64,000 bases of DNA. It comes from Auricularia sp. M13 (Eukaryota > Basidiomycota > Agaricomycetes > Auriculariales > Auriculariaceae). The position numbers and the translations under genes are program-made. Positions 1-11,116 of this stretch are shown in pieces. The notes under the pieces are model-generated. The model saw only the letters and a program-made list of their open reading frames with translations. It ran no database searches and was not told the origin of the DNA. The stretch spans positions 1,364,001-1,428,000 of the forward strand of contig CM073203.1 of the NCBI GenBank assembly GCA_037042915.1. The letters are read 5' to 3'. Within the stretch, counting starts at the first letter, position 1. Every line of letters begins with the position of its first letter.

Positions 1-1
1 G

Positions 2-1312
2 GATATGGCCGAGGTCAAGCGCAACATTGCCTTCCTCACTGCCCAACAGGCCTCTGCGCCTTCAAGTGCCCAACAGTAGCAGCCTGCAGCAGTAGCAGCT
101 CCTACAGCCGCTCCTGCAAAGGCAAGCGCACCTGGCCGCTCCTATGCGTCGCGTGCTGCTCAGCCAGCTGCCAAAGGCACTTTGGTGCCTGCCCGTCCCA
201 GTGCGGTGCCAAAGCCACCTCCTACCAATGGTCGTGCGCGCCACCACCCAGGTCGTCTCATCCTGAGCGTCCGTGCCACCCCTGAGCTCACTGCTCATGT
301 GCGCAACAATGCAAGCCGCTTGCGCGCCGCAGTGAACACTGCGCTTGCTCCTCACAAGAGCAAGTCGCCTGCCAAGCTCCCACTTTGTGTCACAAGTGTG
401 GACACCACTGCCTCTGGCAACATTGTGGTGGTTGCGGCAGATGGACTGACTTCAGCAGATCTGGTTGAACATGGAGATGCAATTGCGTCTGCCATTGTGC
501 CAGACTCTGGCTCGTTCATCAAGGCGTCTCGCGATGAGCCTTGGCACCAAGTGCTAGTCAATGGTGTCTCGACTCGAGTTCATGACATTGAGGGACTGCC
601 CACTGGGCAAGACCTCCTCTCAGACATTGTTGAGTTCAACACTCACAAGTTTGACTGGGCCACCATGCCACGCTGGCTGGGAAGTGCAGCAGACCTTGCT
701 GGCAAGAGCTCAGGCTCTGTCATTTTGGCATTCCTGAGTGAGGCAGATGCTCGCTATGCAGTTGAGCATGCAGTCAGTGTCTTTGGACGCCTCTGCTCAG
801 TTCGCTACTTTGAGGACATGCCTCGTCTGCGCACCTGTGACAGGTGTTGCAGCCTTGACTACACTGCTCGCATTTGCGACAAGCCCATGCGCTGTGGAGT
901 CTGCAGTGCCATCACCCACACCACTGCCAACCACACTTGCGAGCAGATGGAGTGCGAGTTCTACAGCTCTGTACATGCACCTGGAACTCACTGTGAGCAC
1001 ACTCAGCTCAAGTGCCCTCACTGTGGTGGGGCACATGTTGTGCGCGACTCCCAGTGCAAGATCTGGCAGTGGCGTCGCATGGCGCTGCGCAAGCCCAGAC
1101 ATGATGCACCCAAGGCTGCAACTGCACCCAAGCTGCGCCGCACCAAGAGCAGAGTTGCACTTGGCCCCAAGGCCAATGTGTCTGGCAGCAATGCGGTCCC
1201 TCTGGGGACTAACTCTCGCTCAGAGGCAGACGCCGCGGCCAAGGCTGCAGCAACTGCAAGCAGCACTCGTGACAAGCCCAGCACACCTGCGCCTGACACT
1301 GAGTCTGCATGA
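2..1312 (+). pseudogene. LINE ORF1 (gag-like, zinc-knuckle nucleic-acid-binding protein), 5' end outside window
   Basis: First ORF of a non-LTR retrotransposon, a family protein that binds element RNA in the RNP. The frame is already open at the window edge (position 2), is broken by one in-frame TAG at 77-79 (a CAG-to-TAG change in a Gln/Ala/Pro-rich stretch would explain it), then stays open to TGA at 1310-1312. The C-terminal third has three Cys/His knuckles: a CX2C pair (CDRCCSLDYTARIC), CGVCSAITHTTANHTC, and CPHCGGAHVVRDSQC. A basic, Ala-rich tail follows. The stop overlaps the ORF2 start as ATGA at 1309-1312, the termination-reinitiation layout used by some LINEs. A diverged copy of the same protein lies on the minus strand at 5795-7345. 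Confidence 0.8.
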
Positions 1313-2075
1313 GAGACACCACTCGCCCCATTTGTGTCTCCCTGACCAATGTGCGACGTCTCAATGACTCGCAGTCTGCACTCTTCACTCCTGGCTCCCA
1401 TTATGGGACCCCTCTTGCATCTGATATTTATCTGGTCACTGAACCGTGGTGGTGCGTTGGTGATGAACCAGACGAGCCACACTACTCTGTCAAGGAACCA
1501 GCAGGCATGTATCCCATCCTGCCAGTTCAAGTAGTGCCTGCTCTTGAGAGAGAGAGAGAGAGAAATTCTTGAATTTTAGACAGCGTGAGCAGGCTACAAA
1601 TACAGAGCCAAGACGCTGTGGTCTGTACAAAGTACATTCCAATGGGTCAACATGGGGCAGGCAAGGGGGGTCGTAACAGGGGTGTAGAGGGATCTAGTGC
1701 AAACTGGTGTGGATTCTGGGTGTAACAAAGTTGTGAGCGCAGTTTCATAGGGGTATAGGGGCATAGGGTCATAGAATAAATAAAAATATACAAACATACC
1801 ATAACTTCATGCGCCTCATCAGCACATGAAGTGACCAGCTCGCCAATAAGCAAGCAGATGTTAGCAAGTAAGCAGCTGCATGTGGCCCTTTAGGGCCACT
1901 GTGGGTGTATCTCTTGAGACACTCAAGAAAAGTATCTTAGAGACTGATAGAGGGTAGAGGACAGAGTCTGGATGGGTGGGGCTGTAGCCTACAGACAAAG
2001 GCACACCGCAACATGGTCAAAGCCATGTGGAGCCACGGCGCAGCTCATGGTCCTCCCAACCCATTGTATGAATGG

Positions 2076-2936
2076 TTAAGGGTCCTGCGGCGGTGGCTCA
2101 CCAGTTTTGGTGAACGCACCCGACGAGTGGATGAATTTGGCCAAGGCAGAGATGCCCTTGCGCGTACTGAGTAGCGCATGCGTCCCAAGCAGGTCAGGCT
2201 TGAAGGAGGCAAAGTGGTGATAGTGCTCGTCATGGCGCTCGCAATCTCTAAGGATGTGATCGCGTGTCTGCAAGTGGTGTCCACAAGGGCAAGTCGGATC
2301 TTCAGTGGGAACATGGCGCTGATAGTACTCGCCCATGAACGCATGTCCAAGGCGGCACTGCATGACCAGTCCATAAAGACGGCGAGGCAGCTCACCAAAG
2401 TGAGGTGGAGGGCGCCTCTTGGGTGGCCCATATAGTGTGTGACAGCCAAGGACGACAAGTTGCAATTTCACTCTGGGAGACTAGGGATTCCGGCTTACTT
2501 ACTTAATTTCTTTCTATTGTATATCAAAATTTCAGTACCATAATATTCGGAGATATTTTGCGGTGCGCGGCGAAATTTGAGCCAAATTCGACCGTTCGGA
2601 GCCAGATTCGCTTCCGATATCGGTTATCTCCGAATGGTGCGCGGCGAAATTGGCTGCTGCAAACGGATAATTCCATAAATTGCAAAATTTGCGCCGATAG
2701 GTCTCTTTGGAATGTTCCCCAGAGCCTATTCCTGCAGTTTGAGAAGTTTAGGGTAAATCACCGGGGTGCTGAAACAGTTGCAAGGTCGGCTCACTCCGTT
2801 TGATGTAATCAGCTGTCACACACCATAGGCTGCCCTGGCATACAAACCCCGAGGAGGTGACTCTGCCCACTCCTCTATCCAAGTCTCCATGACACGCTCC
2901 TTGGCACGTCTTTTGAGGTGGGACACAGTGGCCCAT
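2076..2936 (-). pseudogene. LINE ORF2 C-terminal fragment (zinc-knuckle tail)
   Basis: Only the end of ORF2 remains. Residues WATVSHLKRRAKERVMETW up to ARAAYG lie at about 2820-2936. The frame continues as PPKRRPPPHFGEL at about 2430-2076 after the MITE is removed. It includes the CX1CX8HX4C-like motif CPCGHHLQTRDHILRDC, typical of the region after RNase H in LINE ORF2, and ends at TAA 2076-2078 (reverse of tta). It is nearly identical to the plus-strand copy ending at 22397. It has no catalytic domain of its own. Confidence 0.8.
2435..2823. mobile_element. 389-bp MITE with GTGTGTGACAGC terminal inverted repeats
   Basis: GTGTGTGACAGC at 2435-2446 is perfectly inverted at 2812-2823. The element lies exactly between two halves of a LINE ORF that is continuous elsewhere in the window (19890-19980). 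CATA abuts the right end, and CATA plus TA precedes the left end, so the target duplication is short (CATA or TA; not resolved). The interior is AT-rich with a repeated GGTGCGCGGCGAAATT. No coding. Confidence 0.75.
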
Positions 2937-5794
2937 GGCCTGCTCTTGAGAGGCCACGTGTCTTTGCCTATGCGTCTGCGACGCGGCGTGACTTTGAAGT
3001 ATTTAACCGCTATGACCTTGCCCAAGATCTTGACTTTCTCATTCTCGAGATTCGTCAAGGGAGGCGTCCAGCGTTCTTACTTGTCCTCATGTACAATGAG
3101 GACGCTCCTGAGGGGGCTGAGCGACTTGGCCGCACTTTTGCGCGCTTCAAGCTCATTGACCTTCCAGACATGCCAATTGCCACTGCCATGGATGCAAATG
3201 AACACCACCATGTGTGGGATTTGTTTGCAGCCAACTCCTCTCGAGGGGGTGAGCAGATGCTGGAGTGGATGGAGGAGCATGGGTTCTCTGTGCTCAACAG
3301 TCCTGATGTGGCCACTTGGCGCAAGGACAACCACTCTCAGTCCTCTGTTCTGGACTTGGTGTGGCAGAATGACCAAATGGCTGCACTTGGTCTGCTGCAA
3401 GACTTTGCGGTGTCAGACGACGTCCATGACTTCTCTGACCATCACACTGTCTCCTGGGTCTTTGACCTGGGTGCTGAGGATGTGGACCTTGGTTCTGGAG
3501 CCAGCCACAACTTCAAGCATGCAGATGAGGCCGAGTTCAAGGCAGAGTTTCGCTCTCGCCTGGATGGCCATGCAGCAAGAGCTGCAAAGTGCTCCCAAGC
3601 ACACTCGCAACACTGAGCTCTTAGAGCGCACTGCAGCAGCACTCCATGACGCCCTCAATGGTGCCACTCAGGCCAAGGTGCCCAAGAGGAGACCCTCTAA
3701 GCACTCACAGCCCTGGTGGACTCCTGCACTCACTCAGAGCTTGCAGAAGATGCGAGAGGCAGAGAGAGCTGCACAGGACTTTGCAAGGTGTATGCGCCGC
3801 TCCAATGCAGTCCTGACTGCAACTGCAGCCAGGGAGCGCAACTACCATCGTCGCCAGGTAAAGCGCACCAAGCGTGACTACTGGAACAAGGTAGTGGAGG
3901 ATGCCACTGTGGATGACATCTGGGACATGCGCAAGTGGTCCCGGGGACGTCGGGGGTACCGTTCTCCTGACATTCGTCGCCCAGATGGTACCTTTGCACG
4001 CACTCATGCTGAGAAGTGTGATGCACTGCGCGAGACCTTGTACCAGCGCCCTCCTCACATAGAGGGCCTGGACGAGCCAGACCTGACCACACCACACCCA
4101 GAAGACATTCCCTACAGGGAGGTCACTCTGGAGGAGGTGAGAGAAGGCATCTTTGGACCTAACCCCCAGAAAGCGCCTGGTGATGAGGGAGTTCCCTACA
4201 CTGCGTTGCGCTGGGCTTGGGATGTGGCACAGGAGGAGATCTATCTTCTCATTGCGCGCTGTGCTCTTTGGGGCTACCACCCTCGCCGCTGGAGACGAGC
4301 CATTGCATATGTGCTCAAGAAAGCTGGCAAGACTGATTGGTCTAATCCAAGGTCTTACAGGCTGATTACCTTGCTTGTCTGCTTGGGAAAAGTCTTGGAG
4401 CGCATTCAGGCAAAGCGCTTGACCTACATGGCATCTGCCATGGGTCTTGTGCACCCCAACCAGTTTGGGGCCATGCCTGCGTCCTCCACTGTGGATGCTG
4501 CTCTGTGCTACACTCATGATGTGCAGACTGCTCGTGACAAGGGTTTGGTGACTAGTTCCCTGACCTTTGACATCAAGGGCTACTTTGACTTTGTCAACCA
4601 CCGCATCGATTTTGCAGAGTGGGCCATTGTCCGTGTCGCAAAAGACATCGGCGCTGACCGCCGTATCCTGCGCCTCCAGAATGACGCTGTGTACCATGAT
4701 AACCTCGTGAAAATGGTAAGCAGTGATGCTTGCCTGGGATCCTGCATATTAACTTCGATATTTTTCCAGGTTGTCCGCCTGGGACGCAGGTTCGTGGCGA
4801 GGCAGTCAACACAGCGCGCGACATCGTCGGCACTCAGTACAATCTTGCCGCTCGGGGCCCTGCCGACCAGATCAGGCTTTATGTCGATTTTCTTCTCGTG
4901 CAGAACAACTTCCTGTACTGCCGTCTAGACTGGGAGCAGTTCGACAAGCAGACCATCTGCTGCACTGGGGTACGTGCAACAACCGTTACCAACATTGTAC
5001 GCTGACAGCAGCTTCAGCGTGCCGGTCCGTATCGCCATGGAGTCACAGATGTCGTCATCGCACAGGAGTTCTTTCATGGCCACAAGCACATGGTGCTGGC
5101 CGAGGACACCGCATCACTATTCAACCTGATACCTCTTCCTGTCATTGCCTTCGCGGCAACCGCGGTACGTTGTCCTCTCGACCTGTGCATGGCTTCTTAC
5201 ATCTTTGCAGGTTCAGTGTGCGCTGCGCGACTGGGTCACAGGGGTGCCCATCAAGAGCTCTGCATCGTTCAGCGCCGAAGAGTGGTCCAGGATTTACAAA
5301 GACCATCTGCGCAAGCTTGAGTGCATGCGGGAGGCCAAGCCCATCGAGGTCGATATGTGGATGCGCGGCTCGTGGAAGAAGGCCTGGTGCGCGTCAACAT
5401 TGTTCATCGTACTTCTACTTACACCTCCCAGGACCACCACGCGCCAGCACCTCAACAACGGACCGGCCAAGGCCTCTTTCATCACCGCGGCTGAGCTCGA
5501 CAATTTCTCGAATATTCTCGAGGGAGAGAGAGAGAGAGAGATATTCTTCATTTTTAGACAGCGTAAGCAGGCTACAAATACAGAGCCAAGACGCTGTGGA
5601 GTGCACAGAAGACACATCCAAATGGTGAACAGGGGGCGAGCAGGGGGGAGGTCTAAACAGGGTTGAAGAGGGATCAAGTGCACACAGGTGTGAAGTCAGG
5701 GGGGTCGACAAGAAGGTTCACAGCAAGCATAGGGGAGGGGGGTATAGGGGCATAGAGACCATAAAACAAAACACGCACTCAGGGGAAAAGCAAA

Positions 5795-7345
5795 TCAAGT
5801 CACATCCATGGCAGTGGCCACCTGGCCACCACCAGATGTCCTCCTAGTTCTCCTGGGACCACCAGCACGGCGAGTCCAGACGCGGCAAGCTGAGTCGCAC
5901 ATCGCGTGGGACCCAGCACAGTGGGGGCAGCACAAGACAGTGTGTGCACAGTGTGCAAGACCATCATGGACGTCAGCAAAGAAGTCGCACTCACTGCAGC
6001 TGTGCTCAGAAGTCAAGTGACTCTGAGAACACAGACCACAGCGAGGGGCCTGGGTGCAGGCACAGGCAGTGTGCTCCAGACTGCAGCAGTTGGAGCAGGG
6101 GCGAGGACGACCAGAGTCGTGGAAGCGACGAGCATGCATAGCGTGGCCAAAGAGGAAGACACCATGGCGAAGGACGTACTGCAAGTCGTCTTCACGAGTG
6201 AAGGAAAGTAGCACAGAGCCAGAGCCCTGCTGGATGATGCGAGTAGGCGGGCCCAACCACATGGGAGGGGCAGCCCAGGCAAACTGGTGGGCAGTAAACT
6301 CCTCCACCTCGGCCTGCAACTCCTGCGACGTCGGCAGGGGCTGGCCAAGGTCAGGAGGCACAACATCAGAGACAACGGCCTTGAACCAAAGGCTGTCACG
6401 AGCAGCACCAGAAAAGGCAGCCTCCTGGGGCAGAAAGGCAGAGGCGATGAGCACACTGTGGGGCTCTACAGTGTTGGCCCACTCCGTGATACACTTTTCT
6501 GCACCGGGTCTTTTTCTCCGGTAAATTGCTTCCCCTTCGTCTGAGTTTTTGTAGCATCCAACTAGACCTTCTTGTGGTCTATGGAAAAAATAGCCAGAGC
6601 CAAGGGACGAGTTTTGCAGTTGTGGTAAATTGTTCGGTATGAGGTGTCAAAACGGCACTTACCGGTCCTTGATACACTTTGACCAAGGACATTTTCTCGG
6701 CAATTGCACCCCTTTTACCGCTGTAAATGGGTTAAAGTATCAGATATAGCTCTTGTCTATATGGCTAGAGCAATGATTTGAGGAGGGGAAGTCAGATGTC
6801 ACACAGGGAGAGGTTGGAGATTTGGGGTCGGCCGACATGGCACTCCGCTTGGCAACGGCACCTGTCCCACCGTGTAGCCATCTCACCCACAACACATCCT
6901 AAAATCGTAATAATATTCATGGATATGCACAATACTGTATATACAATTATAGTATTTATTATTGAGTCAGGATGGACAATATGAAGGAGGAAATGTCAAA
7001 TGTATCAAGGAGTGGTGCTGTATCAAGGAGTGGGCCAACACTGTAAGTCGGCAGCAGTGAGACCTGGCAGCGCAAAGACAACAACGTTGCCTGAGCGAGT
7101 CAGGCCAACACCACTCACCCCAAGCCTGGGATGAGGTGCAGCAGGAGGGGAGACGCCGGCGAGTGCGGTGTTGATGGCAGAGCGGGCGGCAGCAGCATTC
7201 TTGACAGCGAGGCGAACAGCGGCACTGGGCTTGACCATAAGGATCAGGCGGCGAGCATCATGGCGAGTAAGAGGAGTAGCTGAGGCTGGCACGCGGGGCA
7301 CAGCGGGTAGTGGTGGAGCTGACTCGGCAGCGCGAGCAGCGTAGG
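5795..7345 (-). pseudogene. LINE ORF1 (zinc-knuckle) of the derivative, split by a MITE
   Basis: The N-terminal part at about 7345-7046 (RRLILMVKPSAAVRLAVKN through GLTAADL) and the C-terminal part at 6466-5795 (HSVLIASAFLPQEAAFSG onward) align in order with the ORF1 at 182-1312 and are separated by the 575-bp MITE. The Cys/His knuckles are conserved (CSNCCSLEHTACAC, CGLCSQSHLTSEHSC, CPHCAGSHAMCDSAC). The two ORF1s are clearly diverged, so at least two LINE subfamilies are present. The 5' end is truncated. Confidence 0.8.
6469..7043. mobile_element. 575-bp Tc1/mariner-type MITE
   Basis: CAGTGTTGGCCCACTCC at 6469-6485 is perfectly inverted at 7027-7043, and similarity continues inward (TGATACA on both sides). 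The element is flanked by TA at 6467-6468 and 7044-7045, the Tc1/mariner target duplication. It interrupts LINE ORF1. Inside is AT-rich sequence without a transposase. Confidence 0.85.
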
Positions 7346-7401
7346 AGTCCTCGAATATTCTCGAGGACGCTGTGGCCGATGGGTCACCCGCTGATGACTA
7401 G

Positions 7402-7595
7402 GCTGTCGTGTCACCCGACTCCTCCCGAAAACATCGCGCAATTGCGCGACTAGGCGTACTTTCTTTTGCAATACACAAGCTGCATTTTCCCTGCTCCATT
7501 ACCATTGTGTGAACCCGAACTGGTGCAGCCGAGTGCAACAAGACCTCTCATTAGCGAGTGCTGCAAGTGCGAAGTCTACAATTGAGGAGCGGCTA
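7402..7595. other. intergenic stretch between gene end and first palindromic MITE
   Basis: This is presumed 3' flank of the DUF6532-like gene, ending in the TA used by the MITE at 7596. No ORF, RNA gene or repeat was recognised apart from the short palindrome GCGCAATTGCGC near 7436-7447. Confidence 0.4.
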
Positions 7596-8458
7596 CAGTG
7601 GAGGACATGGAGATTCGAACACCCCGATTTTTTACTCCAGTAAATTTACAATTCCACAACATTGGGTAGTACCTTCCTCCCACCAATGACATGTGTTGAT
7701 GACAAGTAGCCAAGCTTTAACGTGGTGGTGGATTGATGTCGATTGCATTACTCTGTCATGAGGTGCAGCAGCAAGACTGATATGACTATATGCGGATTGC
7801 ACAGCCCGGCAAATTTCATCCAAGCCAGGTAGCACTGAGACCTGTTGCGCATTGGTAGATGAGAAGGTACACTACATGAATACACTCAAGGAATCTCATT
7901 TGCAGACTGCTTCATGGCTCAGAGCTACGACACCTGTGAAACACAGACTGCGCAAAATTTGAACACTACGCAATCTGCTCTAGACAGAGTCTCAGGTCAT
8001 GATACCTTGCAAACAACGAGATATATAGACATGGATTGTGACCCGCAAGTGCCATGTCCAGAAGCTAATCAGTTGAGCTTTGAGAGTGTATACAAAATTT
8101 GCGCATTCTGTGTTTCACAGTTGTCATGGCTCTGAGCCATGAAGCAGTCTGCAAATGAGATTCCTTGAGTGTATTCATGTAGTGTACCTTCTCATTTACC
8201 AATGCGCAACAGGTCTCAGTGCTACCTGGCTTGGATGAAATTTGCCGGGCTGTGCAATTCGCATATAGTCATATCAGTCTTGCTGCTGCACCTCGTGACA
8301 GAGTAATGCAATCGACATCAATCCACCACCACGTTAAAGTTTGGCTACTTGTCATCAACACATGTCATTGGTGGGAGGAAGGTACTACCCAATGTTGTGG
8401 AATTGTAAATTTACTGGAGTAAAAAATCGGGGTGTTCGAATCTCCATGTCCTCCACTG
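7596..8458. mobile_element. 863-bp palindromic MITE, copy 1
   Basis: The ends are long inverted repeats. CAGTGGAGGACATGGAG at 7596 is inverted at 8442-8458, and the arms stay nearly identical for about 330 bp around a loop of roughly 200 bp. TA flanks both ends (7594-7595, 8459-8460), as for Tc1/mariner elements. The arms begin with a tRNA B-box-like GATTCGAACACC. Short ORFs within are by-products of the palindrome. Copies 2 and 3 have exactly the same length. Confidence 0.85.
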
Positions 8459-9666
8459 TAATAGTAAAAATAGACACTATAGCGCGGTGTATGACTGCAC
8501 GAACACGCGCGGTGGCGGTCCAGAGCAGGACATATCCGCTCCAGACAAGGGGGGATGGGTCCTGCGCGCTGCCCACGATATATGCGCTAGGGCAGTATGG
8601 GGCGGAGCGAGGTTTTCCAGATGAATGTGCATCTGCTTCAAGTGCTGGGTTCCCGTCTAACTACACGGGAGCCCTGAGGTGTGCCGTGTGCCAGACGTCA
8701 TCCCTTCATGGCATGGGTGCATCATCGCGACAGGATGATTGCAGATGAGAACCTGCTGGAAGTGACGGACAGCTCTGAGTTCTCGGAGTACTGGTCCATG
8801 CTGAAGCTTACTGAATCTGATGACCAGCCCAACCTCCTGAGTTGCATGATGTGGATGGTGTGGGGGCTCGGTTTTGAGCGCTTGGGTTTTGTTGTATAGC
8901 ACATCCTTCACCTCGGTTGTTCGTGACCAGTGAGAATCTAGCCGTGAGATCTTGAGAGCCCGAACCATGCCGAGCGCCGTCCCGAGCTCTCGTGCTTGCT
9001 CTTATCTGCTCGAGGCCTTTGCTATATAGAGAGCGGATCCCCAGTTGTATTGGCTGACTTGAGCAGATTTGAGCGACACACGCGGAAATCATCTTGCCAA
9101 TGGTTTCCTTAATATCTTTTGTTTTCTACACCTGACCAAATGTTGTCGCGGTAAGAGATGGTCCTATAACCGCACCGCCAAGATATAAATGAGGTGCACA
9201 GCTCTTATGGATTATGGCGGAGCCGTTGGCATCAGCAGAACAGGCAACTATTTTTCGGACGTACTGCGGAGCAGGTGAGCGAGCAGCACAGGCTGAGGAG
9301 TCAAATGACAAACACCTGGCCACAGACAATGTCAGCAGGGTCGTCCGAATGCTTCCAGGCGTAGCTTGGGGCGACTTGGTGCGAGCGATTCCGCTTGAGC
9401 GGCGCGCTGGGGCAGGCTGGGGCGACCTGGCCTCTGGCTCCAACCTCCCGAGTGCGCACGAAAAGCCTTACATAGGCTAGATAGCAATCCAGGCTCGCGA
9501 TTGCTGTGAATTGTGCATGTCGATGGCCACTGAAGCTGATGAGCCGGCAGCCCGGCGGCATGCCCAACCGTTCGGCTCAGTTTAGTCGCGGGTGTTATTG
9601 AAAACAGAGTTCAGACCGGCCCACCTGTTCGCTCCTTGACCTCCAACCGCCATGATACCTGCTTGA
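8459..9666 (+). other. unit-1 segment with weak coding traces
   Basis: There is no recognisable gene. A 72-codon frame (8681-8899) and an 88-codon frame (9214-9480) are open here, but the second is broken by a 2-bp insertion in unit 2. A TATA-like AGATATAAATG occurs at 9180-9190 upstream of the spliced gene. The matching stretch in unit 2 is 12850-14059. Confidence 0.35.
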
Positions 9667-10665
9667 GACGCAATTGCCCACATCACGTGTGAGAACGTCG
9701 CGACCGCCGTGCAGGAGGGCTCCAAGTCGGAGCTGAACCTCTTCCTGGACGACATCTCCTCCACGACCAAGTTTGCCTGGCGAAGCATCCTCAGCGGCTT
9801 TCGAGTCCTAGTCGAGATCTTACCGGACGACAAGGTTGCTGCTCATCACCTGTGTGCTGTCGGCATCGTCACAGCCGTCGATGCCGCCATGGACGAAGCA
9901 GAGGCGCGAAAGATGCTCGTCAAGTTCTCCGTCGCACTCGTCCTGCCCGAGGGGCTCGCTGCCGTCGATAGCAAGCTGCAGGCGCAGGAGCCTCGCATGC
10001 TCAACGTCATCCGCAGTGGAGCTAGCAAGAGGCGAGCAACCGCGACGAGTGCCACAAACACGGGCTCTTCCCCGAAAGCGACGCGTCACCGCTGGATGGC
10101 AAGCGTCTCAGCAGGAGGGAGAAGCTCTGCATGGAAGACGGCATGCTGACGGTCACCCACAAGTTCTACCGCGTGCGCCTCACATGCGCCCTCAGCGGCT
10201 GTTCTGACCTTTACGTTGCAGGCGCAGGGCTACCTCCCGGCGTTCAAGGTCGACAAGGATTGCAGTGATACGGACCTCAGCGCTTTGTTTGTCGCCTCTG
10301 ACGCAATTCTAGACGACTTCAAGCTGGCCAAGGACGATTTTAAGAAGTGCTATGGACCCAGCGCGGCGTTCAAGCAGGAGCACATCAAAAGCATGCCCTT
10401 CTCGCCTCTCGGCCTCTTCGACTGCAACGGCAAGCTCGTGCCTCCCAATATCAAAAGCATCAGGGGCGCTTGCCTCAACAAGGCCGTCAAGTGCACCTTC
10501 GTGTTGGAGACCTGGCATTTCAACGAAGTTGACCGCAAGCAGGATCTCATGTCAGCCGAGCTGGTCAAGATGGCCGTCATCGGCCCAATTCCACCGCTTG
10601 TAAAACGGGAGACCACGCCGGAGCCCGAGGAGGACGAGATCGGTCCTGTGATGCCAACGAGCTGA
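9667..10665 (+). pseudogene. duplicated gene of unknown function, unit-1 copy (frameshifted)
   Basis: This is the same gene as 14060-15056, with two exons and a 49-bp intron (10173-10221). Here the sequence reads GCAAGAGGCGAGC where unit 2 has GCAAGGCGAGC. The 2-bp AG insertion near 10029 shifts the frame after residue motif VIRSGAS. Exon 2 (10222-10665) remains open. The upstream exon or start codon is not clear. No domain was recognised. Confidence 0.6.
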
Positions 10666-11116
10666 AAGCGCTTCTCCATGCGCGTCATCGACTTGCCCTC
10701 GAAGAAGATGCAACTCTACTGATGTACGAAGCTGCTAGAACACGCGTCACCCCATCGTCATGCCCCCATGCGAGCCCGTTTGTTGTTTTGTGCACCGCAG
10801 CAAAAATGCTTGTTTTCCTTTGATTGCTCCGGCATCTCCGAGCAGTTTATACGCAGCGTCGCTAAGCAACGTGGGAGGAAGGCCTTGCCCATCGCGTCCC
10901 GCTCTAGGCTTGCCTCACAAGGCCGTCGCGGGATCACAACTTTAAGCGCTCGATTTCTAATCCCGCGAGCGCCTCTCCGCAAACCTTTGCTCCTCCGTCA
11001 GCGCTTCATCGCACCCATCGGCGCAATCAAAGCTGCTGCGCGCGCACCGCCTTGGCTCATGGCTGCGCGCACGCTCAGTGACATCTGCACGCCTCTGCGC
11101 TTGCTGCCAGCGCAAA
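10666..11116 (+). other. unit-1 spacer between the two gene remnants
   Basis: This is the 3' flank of the unknown gene and the 5' flank of the F-box-like remnant, with counterpart 15057-15504. A long frame on the plus strand from 10768 overlaps it but has no recognisable family. I see no RNA gene or repeat. Confidence 0.3.

Larger units (their letters stand above)
1537..2952 (-). mobile_element. 5'-truncated LINE copy nested in another LINE
   Basis: The 14-bp sequence CCTGCTCTTGAGAG occurs at 1537-1550 and 2939-2952 and is the target-site duplication. Between them lies the 3' part of a LINE on the minus strand, from just downstream of RNase H through the C-terminal zinc motif, the 3' UTR and a (GA)n tract at its left end, which is the (TC)n tail in element orientation. 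The 3' UTR (about 1565-2060) matches 22400-22910 in inverse orientation. A MITE (2435-2823) splits its coding part. Confidence 0.9.
1309..4605 (+). pseudogene. LINE ORF2: AP-type endonuclease and partial reverse transcriptase, split and 3'-truncated
   Basis: ORF2 starts at ATG 1309, overlapping the ORF1 stop. The N-terminal endonuclease segment (YLVTEPWW, the catalytic-Glu region) runs to 1550. It resumes at 2953 after a nested LINE insertion, and the reading frame rejoins exactly as ALE-RPRVFAY when the insert and one target duplication are removed. Later endonuclease motifs are MDANEHHHVWD, SVLDLVW and SDHHTVSW. A one-base frameshift near 3565-3575 moves the frame. RT fingers (QKAPGDEGVPY, NPRSYRLITLL, NQFGAMPASST) and motif A (FDIKGYFDFVNH) follow. 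Sequence then ends abruptly near 4605, before the YADD motif, and changes into a DUF6532-like gene. LINEs are normally 5'-truncated, so this 3' loss implies deletion or rearrangement. Confidence 0.85.
5508..7366 (-). mobile_element. ORF1-only LINE derivative inserted in the DUF6532-like gene
   Basis: The 16-bp target duplication TCGAATATTCTCGAGG lies at 5508-5523 and 7351-7366. The element body (5524-7350, minus strand) begins inside ORF1, carries ORF1 to its end near 5795, and then passes directly into a LINE 3' end: the conserved block with GTAGCCTGCTTACGCTGTC in element orientation and a (TC)n tail, (GA)n at 5525-5541. All of ORF2 is missing, so this looks like an internally deleted, non-autonomous LINE. 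A Tc1/mariner-type MITE is nested inside. Confidence 0.85.
4606..7401 (+). pseudogene. DUF6532-like protein gene, fused to LINE at 5' end and split by a LINE near 3' end
   Basis: Exons can be followed through GT-AG introns at 4716-4769, 4970-5011 and 5165-5210, and a probable fourth inside about 5387-5432. The middle exons give CPPGTQVRGEAVNTARDIV, FFHGHKHMVLAEDTA, IPLPVIAFAATA, then VQCALRDWVTG and FSAEEWSRIYKDHL. This order (Arg/Gly-Ala helix, FF, IPLP..A..AT, ALxxW, FS...Y..HL) is what I recall of DUF6532, a domain of unknown function expanded in Agaricomycetes. Removing the LINE insert (5524-7366) rejoins SNILE to DAVADGS and a TAG at 7399-7401. The 5' end is replaced by LINE sequence near 4605, and the first visible exon does not join in phase, so the gene is treated as broken. 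Confidence 0.6.

Noticed and set aside
2889-4928. A 679-codon plus-strand frame as one LINE protein
   Set aside because: Its first ~230 codons are out of frame with the endonuclease, and its last ~100 belong to the fused DUF6532-like gene and an intron.
7604-7630. tRNA gene at MITE ends (GATTCGAAC B-box-like)
   Set aside because: Only a B-box-like piece is present and it is mirrored at both ends; no A box or cloverleaf.
7914-8135. A 73-codon frame repeated in each palindromic MITE
   Set aside because: It spans the loop and both arms, occurs in the opposite orientation in copy 3, and has no start context or homology; a by-product of the palindrome.
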